In this document: positions 23,143-36,679 of the stretch, piece by piece | Position numbering within the stretch: the first letter of the stretch is position 1 | Layout: each line of letters starts with the position of its first letter | Assembly (NCBI GenBank): GCA_023627715.1 | Contig: JAMAHW010000043.1 | Coordinates: forward strand, 1-64,000 | Origin: Periconia sp. R9002 | Lineage: Eukaryota; Ascomycota; Dothideomycetes; Pleosporales; Periconiaceae | Direction: 5' to 3' | DNA length: 64,000 bases | Translations under genes and position numbers: made by a program | Notes under the pieces: model-generated | The model's database searches: none | What the model was told of the DNA's origin: nothing | What the model saw: the letters and a program-made list of their open reading frames with translations, nothing else

Positions 23143-26100
23143 GACTGGGGGGAACAGTCGCAGGCGTGGTGGAGGATGGGGGGAGGAGGCGAAAATGGCA
23201 CCGATGCGAAAATCCAGCAGCAAGCGAGAGGTGGAGATGAAAGAGGGAGGAGATGGGAGAGGAGGCGAGATTGCGGAGGTGGATTGGTTGTTGGGGTTGC
23301 GAGGTGGCCGTTTCCGTCGAGTGTGATTGTGACTTGTGCCGGGTGGACGATGCGATTGCGTCAGTCAAGGCGGGTGGCAGAGCGGTAGGTAGGTAGGTAG
23401 GTAGGTATGTAGCGCAGGCGGATTCGGCTGCAGCAGGACACGGGGAACCGCCTGGTCACAACTGGACGGTGGGGTTCATGGATACAGAGGTAGAGGAGGA
23501 AGAGTGTGCGTGTGTGGAGTTGAATGGGGGAGGGAGTGGTGGTGGTGTGTGTGTGGTGTGGTGTGGTGTGGATATGCGAGGGGAGGGGCGGGCAGAAGAG
23601 AGGAAGAGGACGAGCGGGCTAGCGGTAATATATGGATTGTGGAGGAAGGATGGTAGAGAGAGAGAGCAGAGTGACACTAGACTAGAGTCACTAGCAAGGT
23701 AACGAGAAGAAAAGAGTAGCGTACTAGCCAACGTACTAGCAGCGTAGAGGGAGGGAGAGGGAGAGCGTAGCGGTAGGGTAGAGGGAGTACCAGACAGAAG
23801 AGAGAGTAGTAGTACTAAGTATCTAACTCACTGGCTGGCATGGCAGGTGGGCAGAGGCAGAGCACAGGCACCGACTAGCTAACGCGACTAGAGAAATGGC
23901 CGGGCCACTCGTCGTCGACTTCTCCACGACGACGAGATACTCCACGGCCACGAGCAGCGAGCATGACAAGTAATGTTGCGACTGATCTGACCCGTGCTGC
24001 TAGCCAGACTGGCTGATGGATTGGATCCACGGCCTGTCCATATGCGCCAGTGCGCCAGTGCACCGCAGAAAGCCAGCCTGCAAGGTCAGTGCAAGGTCAT
24101 GGTCATGGCCAGCCAGAGCCAGAGCCAGAGCCAGGTCAAAGGCCGGGGAGCCAGGGGAGCCAGGGAGCCAGGGGTGCCAAACAAAAAAGCAAATGCCTGT
24201 CACTCTCTGCGTGCCCTGCCCTGCTCTGCCCTGCCCTGCCCTGCCCTGCCCTGGCTGCTTTCTCTCCCACTCACTCACTGAATCCATCCCTCGCCCTGTA
24301 TTGTACTGTACTGGCCTCGCCGTTCGTTGCTTCACCCATCTCTCTCCCCGTCACGCTGGAATCCTCATTGCGCCCCTGCTGCCCATCCCTGCTCTGCCCC
24401 GTCCCAGTAACTACAGGTCTATCATGCAAGGTCGTGACGGCCATCATCATTAGCCATTGCGACAACAATCACTCCCACATCAAGAATCAATAACCTTCAT
24501 ATTTCGCTAGCCCAACGCCCAATGTCATGAAACAGACTCTATCTGTACATGTATATGTGGTACTATCCACTGTACTATCAATGTACTACCTATTGATTGA
24601 TGGACGCCCGTTGGATTGATTGATTGATTGCCAAGTGGCGGCGAGCCATAACGTCGAGCTTGGTGTCTGGATTCCCTATAGTCCCAGATCCGTGTACCTT
24701 ATTGAATCCAATGGTAGATAACTTAATGTGATTCTCACTCGGCACATGATGCAGCATCAGCCCTCCGCCCGGCTTCCAGAACCGCCTCGGTCGCTCAAAA
24801 CTAGCGACTGCTGCTACACGCCAGAGTATGTAGCATCAATGGTCGACTTCTTTTTTTGTCCTCCCCTCTGACAGTCTGGACGGACGTACAGTCAACTAGT
24901 AGGTAGCATGGATGGAAACAAAGGCAATGGGAGGAAAGAATGCTGAATGCCGACCTGGTCCGATGCTTTCCATTTCAATACATAAATACGTTACGATACA
25001 TGGATGAATACAGACCATCTACATGACTCAGCCCGTCTTCTCCTTCTTCCGCGCCCCCTGTTTCGCCCCTAGTCGTGCCCTCGCGTCCTAACCCAATGGA
25101 GGCAATTCCAGTTCGCCTCGTCGGCACTACTCGTCACACTGCCGGCCTGGCCTGGTTGCTTGTTCCCATCTTCAATGCCCTGCTTCTATGGACCCTGACC
25201 CGCCCTTCCTCACCGTCCACCTTCTGTTGTTGTTGTTGTTGTTGTTGCCGCCGCCGCCCACCGCTTGCTTGTACCATATTTGTACTCGATTCACAGAACC
25301 ATGGTGACACTGCTACACATCTCTCTCTGAGCCTGCTCGAGCCCAATCTACTGTACAACACCACCCCAATTCCCACCAAGCCTGTGCACTCCCGAGGTTC
25401 AACCGCCTCCACATGCCGCTGGTCTCGTCGCTCTCTCCGCCGTCACATGGTCCTCTCCATTTTCCCGCCCGCCCGCAGCTAAAATAACAGCAAAGGAAGG
25501 GCAAGGAGAGAAAAAAAAACGACCTCACGCGTGCCGCTGACAGGCCGCCTGGGGGGTCCTCTGATCCGCCACTGCCGTTCCTCTTTGTGCATGGTGTGAT
25601 GAACACACAAGATGGAATAAACCTTCGCCAGCTCATCATGTCCATCCCAGGCTAGGTGCGGAGAAAAACTGGCCTCGGGCCTCCCCCGCGCTCTCGTCAC
25701 GCTGGTGTAGCACGTAAACGCGGCACTCCATTGTTGGCCATGTTCCTCCCCTAGCTGCCACGAGGCGAGGTAGAGCCCTCGAGCCTGCCACGGTCTAGCT
25801 CTCGCCCGATCTGATCATGAACCGGATGAGCCTTCATCCAACCTTACTGTGTGTTCACGCTGGCCCTCCTCATTGCCATCACTGCCGTCATCGGCCCGTT
25901 GCCTGATTGTGAACCCATTCCACCATCGACCCGTTCATGGCGAGATCGCAGAGTGCTACGTCAACTCGTATACAGGGTGATTTTTTCGAGGTCATCTGCG
26001 GCTCCGCGCCGAATCACCTCCCCCGGCATCACCATCATGTGCGACGCACTCCCTCCCGCCCCCAAATAACTGCGTGATGGCCGGTTTCATGCGTTGTACA

Positions 26101-27146
26101 ATCTGCGCCATCGCAGCCTGCCGGCAATCATCGCAGGTTCATCAGCGTCGCACCCGTATTCCAGCTGCGGCTTGCAGGTTGCTGTCGCTACCATGCCCAC
26201 CCTGTTTCGGGCTCTTCACTCTGCCACCCATCTGCACTTGACTCTGTGCACAATACCCTTCTTACCTTGCGTCACGGTGCACTCTTCTCTATCTAGAGGA
26301 CGCCTCATCCGTCATTCACCAGATGGTATGGCTTTGTCTTGACTACTCGTCGTGTCTAGCGACCTACCTATCCTCAGTTGCTTTCTGATACGAAACGCTC
26401 GCAAACTAGCCAAAGTCTCTTGATTCTGACGGTCCGAACTCCGGGGCGTAGTTGTCGCGTGCCTCTGTTTCCAGGATACGTGACAACCCCACACAATTAC
26501 CCGCCAACGAAAACCACGGGAGCGGCGACCCTGGAGCGATTGCCGCAAGTGAGGACTTGGTCGCTGTGGATTAGCCAAGGTATTGTCAAGTGCATTGCAC
26601 CTGCGTCTGGAAGATCTATTCGATGCTCCGGCTCAGGGGGGAAACAGGCACGGTATGAACGATGGTACAGAGTCCGTCCAGCCATGCATGAAGTGAACCA
26701 AGACGCAATGCTTTGGCCATGGGCGTTTCGCAAAAGGTGTGCAGTACAAAGGCCATGATTGGAGGATAGTTCGGGAGGTAGCTTGGGATAAGCCGTCGGG
26801 AAGGAGAATACGAAATGGAGAGAATGGACCGGGCGGATGAGGGGGGGAATGGAAGGATGCCGTAGTGTGTATACTATGTACTTGTACGGTGAACGGGAGC
26901 TGCCACGCTGATCATCCCACGTCTGACTGTTCCATTCTGGATGGCGAGCGGCTCCCTCGGACTGAGCCGTGTAGCGTGTAGTGTGGTGAGCAGAGGGAGA
27001 TGAGAAAAGAAGAAGGGGAAGAAAGGGAATAAAAGAACGAGGACGATGGAAGGAGACGTCAACCATGGGGACGGGCCAGCGCCGGTGAACCACGACGACG
27101 GGATGGCGGGGAAAGGAGAGAAGACTGTGGGATGAATTGCAGCAGT

Positions 27147-27151
<5 letters not shown>

Positions 27152-27177
<26 letters not shown>

Positions 27178-27178
27178 A
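27152..27178. repeat. (AGC)n trinucleotide microsatellite
   Basis: About nine units, with a second shorter (AGC)n cluster about 30 bp further on. In the minus strand these code for leucine runs, explaining a long spurious frame over 26497-27243. Confidence 0.9.
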
Positions 27179-30100
27179 GAAGAGGGCATGCATGCCTCGA
27201 GGGCAAGCAGCAGCAGCAGCAACTGGGGGGAGTGCCACACCACCGGACACGGGTGGGCCCGGCGGGACGGTTCTGGCGTTGGACTAAGGCTCCTTCAGGC
27301 ACGGATTGCGGACGGAACTCTGCCGCCCCACGTTCCCTCGTGACTTGGCTGATTGGTCGTCGCGAGCCCTATTTGCCCTCCCCTTTCTTTTCTTTTCCTT
27401 CGAATCCTCTCTCCATCCCCCACGGCGCCTCATCCTGTCGGTCTATCTACCTACATTCCGTCACATGCCCTCTGGTCTTCTTCCTTTGCCCTAGTAGCTT
27501 CTCCTTGCTGAAACGGTTGGTTGTTGCCAGAATGTCACGGAAGAACAAGTCTGCAAGTCAGACAGACAGACAAGACAAGACACGACAGAGTGCTTGCTGT
27601 TCACCGCATCTCATGATGCATCATCTCGCGATGCACTCCCATGCCGATTGCGCTACGAGGCGTTTCAGCCACTGTCGGTCCGAGACCTGCCTCCTATTCG
27701 GGACGCCGTTAGCTTGTACAGGACAGGGTGCTCGAGCATGACATTACCTTTCCAGCCTCTTCGAGATGGGAGATGCAAATCTGCCCTATCACGGCTGTCT
27801 CTAAACTGGCCTCGTTGGGTTAGCCGGCCGGGGCATCGCAGCCCCAGCTTCCGCATCCTTTCTCATTCCCATTCCCATTCCTATTCCTGCCCTTGACCTG
27901 ACTCGGACTACGATAAGAGGCATTCTTTTCCCGCGTCATTACATCAAGTACCTAGGTGATACAACGTTGCAATCTTCACGACTCAAGCGTCGAGAGCGAG
28001 CGGATGCATGGACAATTGCAGTAATGCCCGGCAGCGGGACAGCTTCCGGCCCTCATTTCGCATCGTCGTCGGACTCCCCACGGTCCCACTCCCAGACCTT
28101 CACACTGGCACACTGACACTGTCCCAATCCACCACCTCGGAGACGTCGCTGCGCATCTCGCGTGGCACGCTCCCAGCACTGAGGACCGCGACAAAAGTCA
28201 AGAGTCCCAACTCGACCCGTGCGGCCACGAGAGTGCGAGCTTGTTGCCATGATACGAATTCCATGATGCCTGATGCCTGATGCCTGATTCCTGATTCCTG
28301 AATGTCCGACTTGAACGTGCGCTGCATTGTCACGGCACGCAAGCAAGCAAGCAACCGCGGCATGGACTCGATTCCAACACGTGCTCCCAGCCATCGTCCA
28401 GCATTCAACGCCTTTCCATCGGAATCAGTCGCATGCCCCGTCTTGTTTGTTGTCCTCGCTCGCCCCTGAAGTAGCGCACCCCTACTTAGCAAGCACCGCA
28501 TATGTGCCATGTATTGGCGAATGGCTTGTTGCGACCGGAGTCCCTTTCAAGCAGCCAACAAGATATGCCCAAATGTCGTGCGATGCTATATGGCATGCCG
28601 GGGAGGTGTTCATGTGGTCAAGTCCGTGCAGGGTGGCGGTTGTCGGGGCGTGTTGGCTCAATTTGTCCCCCACGTGCTTATCAGCGCACCTTCCCAAGAA
28701 CCGCAGGTGGGGATATTCCTCCTACTCACCCACCACTGAACATCCCACCCAAACTCCCAAAACACCCACACTAGAAAGACTCCACGGCTCGGTCAACTCG
28801 TCCGTCCACTATACTCGTTGCCTGTGCGCCCTCCAACGTCTTCCACCACCGTATACTGATGCATCGATCGATGCTCACCTCCACCAACTCCAGTCGTTAC
28901 TACCAACTGTTACACTCCTAACCCGCTTCTTGGATTGTCAGGTTCCATGTATGCTTCTAGAAGCCACCCCCTCGTCTCCCTATTACCCCCCCGCGACGAC
29001 CTTCTCCATTTGGCCCTCGTTACGTGGCGAGCCGTAGCGTCGGTGTCGGCGGTGAAGCAACGTTCTGTATCGTCTTCACTATCCCATGTGAATCAATGCG
29101 CGAGTTGGAATATCGTCGCGCGTCAGCCGTCTTGTCTTAATTACTCTGTCCCAACTTTTCACCCACTGTTGGGTGCTGTTGCACTGGACAGCAAGCAGCC
29201 TAAACTTCAGCCATCTTTCTTCTTCGACCCGTAGGCAATGCTGGTCAGCTTCGTCTCGAGCCAGAGGCTCGGCTGTCAGGGGAGTGCACATCTTGCCCCG
29301 TTAGGCTGTAACCACGTTGTACCAGACCTTCGGTCCCCGCTGCCTGGTTCATTTCATATTCGCCAGCTACACTGCCTTTATGCACTGCTTGCTTGCTTCC
29401 GTAGCTGCGTCGCCGAACATAAAGCAACACCTGCTGTCCGGTAGCCCTTGGTTCGCAGATGCTTGCTGAGCATCGGTTGCTTGCTTGCGTGTCGCAGCAA
29501 GATGGTCACCACACAAGTCATACTGTAGTAAACTGTGGTCCAACTGACGATGCCCGAGCTCAATTTGTTCTCCCCTCGGTTCCTTCATCTGAGCCGAAAA
29601 GGCCATGTCCGGCAGCGGTGAAATGATGCCGTTGACCAGGACGGGCCGATTCGCTCTATCATTTTGCCGACCCCAACTAGGGTGGCAGGATAAACTCCAA
29701 TTCACCCGATCCATATCCAACATCAGAACGATTTCTTCATCACGGACTTGCATTAGCGAGCCGCACGAAGGTCACGTCGATGCTGACGGCGCAGCAAGGC
29801 CTTGCGAACGCCCGCCATGTTCGTTTCAATTTCCACCACCATCTGTCCTCTTGTCAGCGACGCTTTTATCTAGAGCCTATAAGGTTGCTGCTTCGATTCT
29901 CCGTCACTCAGCTCACCTCATATCAGCATGTCGCGTTCGGACAACAGTCTCCCAAACCGGCAAGCTCCTAGTCCTCCGTATTTTCACGTGGTACTACCAT
30001 TGCGAACTCCTTGTTGATCAAGGCTGGGGCTTGTCTCGCACAGTTGTCGCCTCCTCGCGTCTTACGTCAGTGCCGGCAGACATCACATGGTGTTTTTCGG

Positions 30101-32459
30101 CCATATCGCGCTTAGTGCTGTAAAATACACTGCTTACTTCACTCGATAGCAGTCCATTTAATGCAGCTCATTGTATGCCGAACGGTGAGGGACGGAGCGA
30201 GCATCGTACCGTCCCGTACACGGATCTTTTACCACTTCCCCCAACCCCCAGCCTTAATTGCTGACATGCTGACTGTCCGATGACCTCGAGTGCGACTCAG
30301 GTTCGTCGAATCAGAACCCCAAGTGCATATGCCGAACTCTGAATGTTTCTGCTATCAGTCAGGCGTGGGCTCGAGCTTTGCGGAGAGAGTCACGAGTTTT
30401 TCTCCACGATTCTTGCCATGGTCCATCTTCGCCCCCCAGAATGTCTCAGCACGTCTGTTTAGGCCATCAGCACATTATCCCGTCGTGGCCTGATCGGCGA
30501 CTCTGGACCCATACGCCGCGCCGGTCATGGAAGTGCTAGGTCCTCTCCACCATGCATACCTCCCCTGAAGTGATTCTATATCCCTTCCATATATGTGCAA
30601 ACCCTCTAGATCCTGCACCCTCTTCGCTTGTTACAACTGCGCCTGTCCAGGCATCAATCTCAATAATTCCTCCGGTATTTGTAGCCCTGCTACAGGCTGG
30701 AAAAAAGGCATTGTTAATATAGGGTACGAGACGCCTCTGTGCCACACAATAGTCGATCAGAGTAAACATACTCCACTGGCACGAGTCACACCAAATCCTA
30801 TTCATCAGAACGAGCAAGTGCAAGGGCCGTTATTCGTTGGGTAAGGTAGTTGACGGAGGAGCCGGATTGTCGCCCGAGTTCAGGCTCACTCTTGATCAGA
30901 TAGATACCCGAATCTCACGTCGCGCGGAGTGTAACGCGTGCGTATAGGCGGGTTAGTCTTGAACATCATGTCGCTCAGATGCAGAGACCCCGAACTCCAG
31001 TTGACTCAGCTCAGCAAGCCCTCTCTTTTTCTCAGCACTGCAACAACACTTCTTCTCCGTTTCAGGAGTGCATATATGGCCCCGACATCCTCATTTACAA
31101 CACCGTAGCCTTGATGACCATGAGCGGAACTAGAAAGGTGGGGGGCCAACAAAAAGGGACCCTGCAGCAGGTAACGTACATGTACCCCAGGTTCTTCTAC
31201 AAAGTGGTGTGGTGTGCGGTCGCAAAGCAAACAGTATCACGTAGTAGCCAAGCGCTTAATGTATGCGCGTGTAAACGTTCGCTTCACAACATCAGCACAC
31301 GGGGCTGGCTGGATTGATGGCTTCGGTCACACTCGTCTGTCTTGCATGGTCATGACAAGATATATTAAAACAAAAACCGTTATCCCCCAAGTCAGCATGT
31401 ATCCACACCCGAAGCAGGTCCAGAATCCGCGCCGCGGGAGGGCGGCAGGTAAGGCCATGATGCATGCATGCAAGGCAAAAAATCAAAACGGTGTTGAACC
31501 GCCCGTCGTCTCCTGCATCCATCCAACCTCAAACCAAACCCCCATCCTATCACCAAACGCCCAATCATCCCGGAAATCCGGCCGACCCAACCCAACCCCC
31601 AAAAATATGTACACACTCGACAGTAAAACGTTTAATACCCGCTGCTGATAATGCTACTCGCGTAACCCGGCGTTCAAACCGACCAAACAGCAAGCAGCCT
31701 TAAGCGTCGTTCAATCATGACAGCATGCATCGGGAACCGAACCGACATCATGGGTCTGTCTGTCTTGTCTACAACACCGAACGGTAAGCGGAAAACGAAG
31801 CATCGGACGGTGGTATTGATCGTTGTACAAACGCACTCACCACTAGCATCGACAGCTGCAAACAAAAAACATGTGATAACCAAAACAAACATACATCCTC
31901 ACATGGCCAATATCATTCTTCGCTCACCCTCACCGTCATCCATCCACAAACACCAGTACATACATATATATATAATCCAATCCACAGAATCCATCCCGTC
32001 CCATCCTATCCTAGCTATATACGTTTGTAGACACCCGTGCAGACAAACCTCAAGGTAGGTAGGTAAGTAATATAAACAAACCAACCCAACCCAGTAAGCC
32101 TTCCTCTATCCCTCCCCCTTCTCTCTCCCTACCTCTCTCTCTCTCCCTTGACCTCTATATCTGCACACATACACACCTATAACCCACGCCGCAAACATAC
32201 CTACGTGTATGACATAACAACGCAATAACTTCACACAAATATACATATCATCCATCCAACTATATATCCTTGTCCTTGTCTCCTTTTTTCACATCTTGGT
32301 TGGGAAATGATATGCGGGAACACGGGCGGACGGGTATGTGTATGTTGCTTATTCGTATTCCACACCTCACCTCACGACCTCCTCGCCTTTTTTTGGGGGG
32401 GGGTTTATGTATGTATGTATGCGGCGCTGTTGTGAGTTCCTAGTCACGTATGTTTCTTG

Positions 32460-32541
32460 AGTGAGTGAGTGAGTGAGTGAGTCAGACGGACCGATCCTTT
32501 CTTTTTCGCGTGCGTGCGTGCGGGCGTGCGGGCGTGCGGGC
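32460..32541. repeat. compound tetranucleotide microsatellites (GAGT)n and (GTGC)n
   Basis: Six or so GAGT units are followed about 25 bp later by GTGC units grading into GCGGGCGT units. Both sit in pyrimidine- and purine-biased DNA about 0.9 kb beyond the stop codon of the MDR oxidoreductase gene. Confidence 0.85.
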
Positions 32542-33411
32542 TGGGTTGGGATGATGTAAGTATTACTATTACTAAGAGAGGAAAGGGGAGGGAGGGAAGG
32601 GGGTAGGAAGGTGGTGTTGTTGGGTGAATGGGGTGAGATTTGGTTTGGTTTGAGTTGCTGTGAATCTACAAGTATACAAGTGACTCAATCTCCCTGAACA
32701 ATGTCTTCGTAAAGAGTATGTAGGAATTAAAGAAGGAGGGGAAGAGGAAAGGAGGTTCGTGAGGGTATGGATCAAGCTGCAGATAGACTGGATAGTACCA
32801 GTTGACATCTATTATTTTTTGCAAGAGTTGAATGGGAACTTGTACGGGTTCTGTTGGGTGACTAGAAGTGTAGAATAAACCCCCATCCCCATCCTAAATA
32901 TGTTCGGGGGGGGGGGGGGGTTTGGTTGTCAGGGGAAATGTTTGTGTAGAGATGTGTGTGTGTGTGTGTGATGTGTAAATTCGTTTTTGACAAGAAGGTA
33001 GAGGTGCGGTTGCAAGAATCCTTTCACTCAACTTTCTTTTTCTTTTTGCTTCTTGTTCAATCTTCGTTCAATTTTCTTATCGTAATAGGGGCGTCTGATA
33101 AATAATGGGTAAGAATGCAATCTCTACACCAAACGTAAAACACCTTATGCCTCCCCTGATCTACTTTATTATCTCTTGATCGGATCTCCACTATGAGAAT
33201 CTTGGGGCGTTGGTTAGGTTCGGGAAGGGTGGCGTGGTGGTATATGTAAGTTACATAGAACTAGGAGGTTTTGTTTGATGAAAAGAAAAGAAGAGAGGGA
33301 GAAAAGAGGATGTAGTTATTGTATAATCCACACAGATCTTACCAACAGAGCGCAAGGTCCTTTGTATCCAATCCCCCTCTTCACGAACACATGCTAACTC
33401 TCATTCCTCCC

Positions 33412-34574
33412 CTAAATTTCCACCACCACCTTCCTCCCAGAAACGCCCTTCTTCAGAAGATCCAGAGCATCCTGAACACCACCCAACCCACCAGGGACAA
33501 CAGTCTGCGGGAGCTGCAGCAGCGACCGATCCTCCAACCACACCGGAAGCGCCTCAGTGAACAACCATTTCGCCAGATCCTCCCTCCGATCCATCATATC
33601 CTCCCCCGGAACATGCTGCATCCACACATCCTTCAAGGGCTCCACCCCTTCGGGCCAGAACATGGTATAAACGAGCTTCCTCGTTCTCTTGCCCTTGGAA
33701 AGCACATCCTGAATAGCGCCGATCGTCTCCGCGGTCGTGATGGCGTCAAGCACATACGTAATCTGTTTCCCAGCTTTGGTCGCTAGACCTACAAGATCGT
33801 CGACGACGCTTTCCTCTTTGTAGTCCACGACGCCGGCAACACCCAGCTCGAGAAGCTTATCATGGAACTGCTTCCCCGCCACCGCAAACACCGTGATGCC
33901 CGTCTTGAGCGCAATCTGTATCGTCTGGAACCCCACGGAGCTCGAGCCTCCCCACACAAGGAGCGCGTGCTTTGCAGCCTCGGTCCCGTCGACGATGCTA
34001 CCCTGCGAGAAGCGCGGCCCGGTAGGCCGTGGCAGCCCCAACATGTCGAACAGGAGGAGTGAGGCTGTGCTTACGCCTTGAGGCAGCGTCGCGGCTTCGT
34101 TGAAGCTCAGAGAGGAGGGGATCTTGGTTACGGCCGTGCTGCGCACGATCGAGTAGGTTTGGAAGCCCGTGTAGTCGTTGTTCCCGTTGAGAAATCCGCT
34201 GGCGGCGCCTAGGACGCGGTCGCCGGGTTTGAGTCCGGAAACGCCGGGTCCGACTTCGACGACTTCGCCGGCAATGTCTGGGGTTTGTGTTAGTGGTGCT
34301 GTTTTGGGTCTGCCTTTTGGTATATGTGGAAGGGGTGAAGGGAAAGAGGTTGGTAGGAAAGAACCTGAGCCCTACCTGAGCCCAGAATAACAGGGTACGA
34401 GGCAATCAAGACATTCCACGACTGTCTCTTCCAATCGATCGGATTGACAGCTGCAGCATGGTTGCGGACGAGGACTTCGTTTGCACCGGCCGAGGGCGTC
34501 TTGCGCTCTTCAGTGACGATTCTGGCGCCGGCTTCTTTGAGGATGGCTGCGATATTTGGGGTTTGGGCTGGCAT
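33412..34574 (-). CDS. zinc-independent MDR-family oxidoreductase (quinone oxidoreductase / enoyl reductase-like)
   Basis: Two exons, 34574-34376 and 34277-33412 on the minus strand, give 354 residues. The N-terminal GroES-like half has AVNPIDWK and DIAGEVVEVGPGV...GDRVLG. The nucleotide-binding half carries LLVWGGSSSVGFQTIQIA, the glycine-rich Rossmann loop, and ends GRKVVVEI. The catalytic zinc ligands of alcohol dehydrogenases are absent (the GHE motif is not found), which places it among NADPH-dependent quinone or trans-enoyl reductases. No PKS or other biosynthetic gene is nearby, so a stand-alone detoxifying or general reductase is more likely than a pathway partner. The substrate cannot be told. 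Confidence 0.88.
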
Positions 34575-36679
34575 CTTGACAAGTGAAACGGGGTTTCTTT
34601 TTTCCAGTGAAAGAATTGTATTGGTTGGGAAGATATAGAAGCGTGATTGTCGTACTATAGAGTTCCCTTCCTCATTCTCGCTCCAGCGACATGGTATTTA
34701 TATTGTCCCTAGTAACGCTACGTGCAATTCTATTTCCTTCTGATAACTCCGCCCCCTCAAACCAGTTGCTTGAACTGACAAATACGACGGCCACTTTCGC
34801 CGGTGATGGAGGTCCAGAATGAGGTGTAGTTGGTTGAGCGGCGACAGTGGCCGGCGCTAGTCCGTTTCGAGGCAACACGATACTCGTCGTGATATATACG
34901 CCACGCAGCTCAGGGACTTGTACAGATACCGTCTATGCTGTTATTGGAAAGAGGAATATCTCTCTCCGGTAGTGTGGATTTGTGGTTTGAAAGGGTGGTT
35001 TGTCCAATGGCCGCATTCGAGAATGTATAGGTGTGTGCATGAGTGCCTATAGGTGGTTGGGATAAGACGAAGTTCACTGTGTTATTGGTCATCATTAACG
35101 CTTACATGCATATATGAGTGTAAGAGGCTGAAAGAAGTGTGGGAAATTGAAGCTTGTTATTGGAGTATGCTGGTATGTGGCCGGATTTTAATTACGGCTG
35201 AGAATCAGCATGCTGCTTGGTAAGTCCTTCTTTTGCGTTGTAAGGCGAGGGCATTCGAGTGTAGTAAATAATGCTAGTCAAGTAAGTGAGTATAGTGTTT
35301 TCGCTTGAATTGAGGCAATAACTTATTTCGTCATCTTGAGAATGATCAGGGTCTAAGTCATTAGTTGATCCAGATGTCGACTATTTTTTTTACAGATAGG
35401 AGAGTAGCTGTTGAAGCTACTTACTGTTCTTACGGCTTGATCTCCCTCGAGCTAAGGTTTCGTATCAATCACGAAGTACGAAGAGTAGTAAATGATTTGT
35501 CATTGTATTCACGGCTGAAGATTAATAAGGTAATCTGATCTTTGCGTGCGAATAGGGTATGTGAGACTAGCATTAAGTTCTCAGAGATTCCTTTTCCATA
35601 AACATATCTGATTTCCAGATAGCGGTAGCCTTTGAGAGTTAATGACTCTGCTTTCAAAAGTAGCGGATACATAATGCTAACCTATTCTAAATGGGGGGAT
35701 ATCCATCCGAGGACAGTGGCCACCTTCCAAGAGTCGTAAGCACCATAGTTTGAAAAACAAGGTCATATTGAAGCGTCTTTGGTCTGTCCGTAGCCTTCGC
35801 TCCTCTTGTTATTGGCGGGCGATATAAATATAGATAGGTGCGTTCTTTGAAAGTTTCTGTAATTTGTCCTATGATACCTAAGAATTCTGGTATTTTTAAA
35901 TGGTACGTTCGCTACGTATACCTACCAACATGATCAACTGCAAACTGCAGTATAGGTGGAAGTAACTAGTGAAAGTTACCGCCCCTTTACTATTCTCTTA
36001 CCTCGGTTATACAAACTTATGGCACCCCTTGCCTCACTCTCTACCTTTGAAAATGTAAATCAGCGTAACGTTGTCGAGCGTTTGGATAGTCTGAGAAAGA
36101 CAGCTGCACGTCACCTGCTACGGCAGGATATGATTAGATCTGTTAAATGAAAAAAAATCTTTGTATGGATGTGGCATGGTGGCATTTCGGCATGAAGTTA
36201 GAGGAGTTGTCCATGCAGATCATAAACGTTTAACCGAAGTGCTGAAGCGTGCTTGGGTGAATTGGCTTATATCTCAATGAGTTGTACATGGGGGAAAGGG
36301 TGGCATTTACTGGTGCGCAATCAACATTAAAATTGGGTAATGTAATGTGGGGCGTTTAGGGTTGGAGTATGAGAGTTGTAAAGTATGCCTTCTGAGACGT
36401 CAAGTCGTTATCAGCAGAGACGTTACAAACGAAACAAATTTCAAGGATGATATCGGTCTTGTCACAGGTATGTACGAGCCAAACCTCCGACGGTTAAAAT
36501 GTAAGCGGTGAACGTGCTGTGGAACTCTTTCATAACCGTCTATATGGTATTGAACAAGGCGAACGCATTGCTTTCATCTCGGACACACATTCTCCGTGCC
36601 TTTTATGAGCCACATGCATATGGAAGACTGGCTTATTTTGAACCTGATTCGCTTATTGATTTTGCGCCATTGTATGCGT
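34575..36679. other. 2.1-kb AT-rich intergenic region
   Basis: Nothing coding is supported; frames are short and lack family likeness. Base composition is more AT-rich than neighbouring genes, particularly 35100-36500, which could mean old degraded repeat DNA, but I see no terminal repeats or transposase remnants. It holds the promoter of the oxidoreductase and the 3' end of CCT5. Confidence 0.5.

Larger units (their letters stand above)
23143..33411. other. 10.3-kb gene-poor region upstream of the DUF1752/DUF3295 gene
   Basis: No gene is supported. The first few hundred bases read as a C-rich leader of the DUF1752/DUF3295 gene on the minus strand. The rest holds many simple repeats: TAGG units at about 23383-23404, CCAGAG and CCCTG repeats around 24113-24253, (TTG)n at about 25228-25250, (AGC)n at 27152-27178 and again near 27207-27222, GAGT and GTGC repeats around 32462-32541, poly-G at about 32906-32920 and (GT)n near 32955-32972. 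Stop-poor GC-rich stretches give open frames up to 248 codons, but these are repeat-driven and without splice logic or homology. It may be regulatory or give noncoding RNA. Confidence 0.6.

Noticed and set aside
26497..27243. 248-codon open frame on the minus strand
   Set aside because: It is inflated by leucine runs from (AGC)n repeats, has no family likeness and no splice or promoter context.
28327..29037. 236-codon open frame on the plus strand
   Set aside because: Amino-acid composition is random-like (His/Pro/Ser/Cys scattered), opposing frames are equally open, and no motif or homology is seen.
33412..34574. MDR reductase as part of a polyketide cluster
   Set aside because: No PKS, NRPS, terpene cyclase or P450 is found anywhere in the window.
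34575..36679. AT-rich stretch as RIP-mutated transposon
   Set aside because: Composition is suggestive but no terminal repeats, target-site duplication or broken transposase/reverse-transcriptase frame could be seen.
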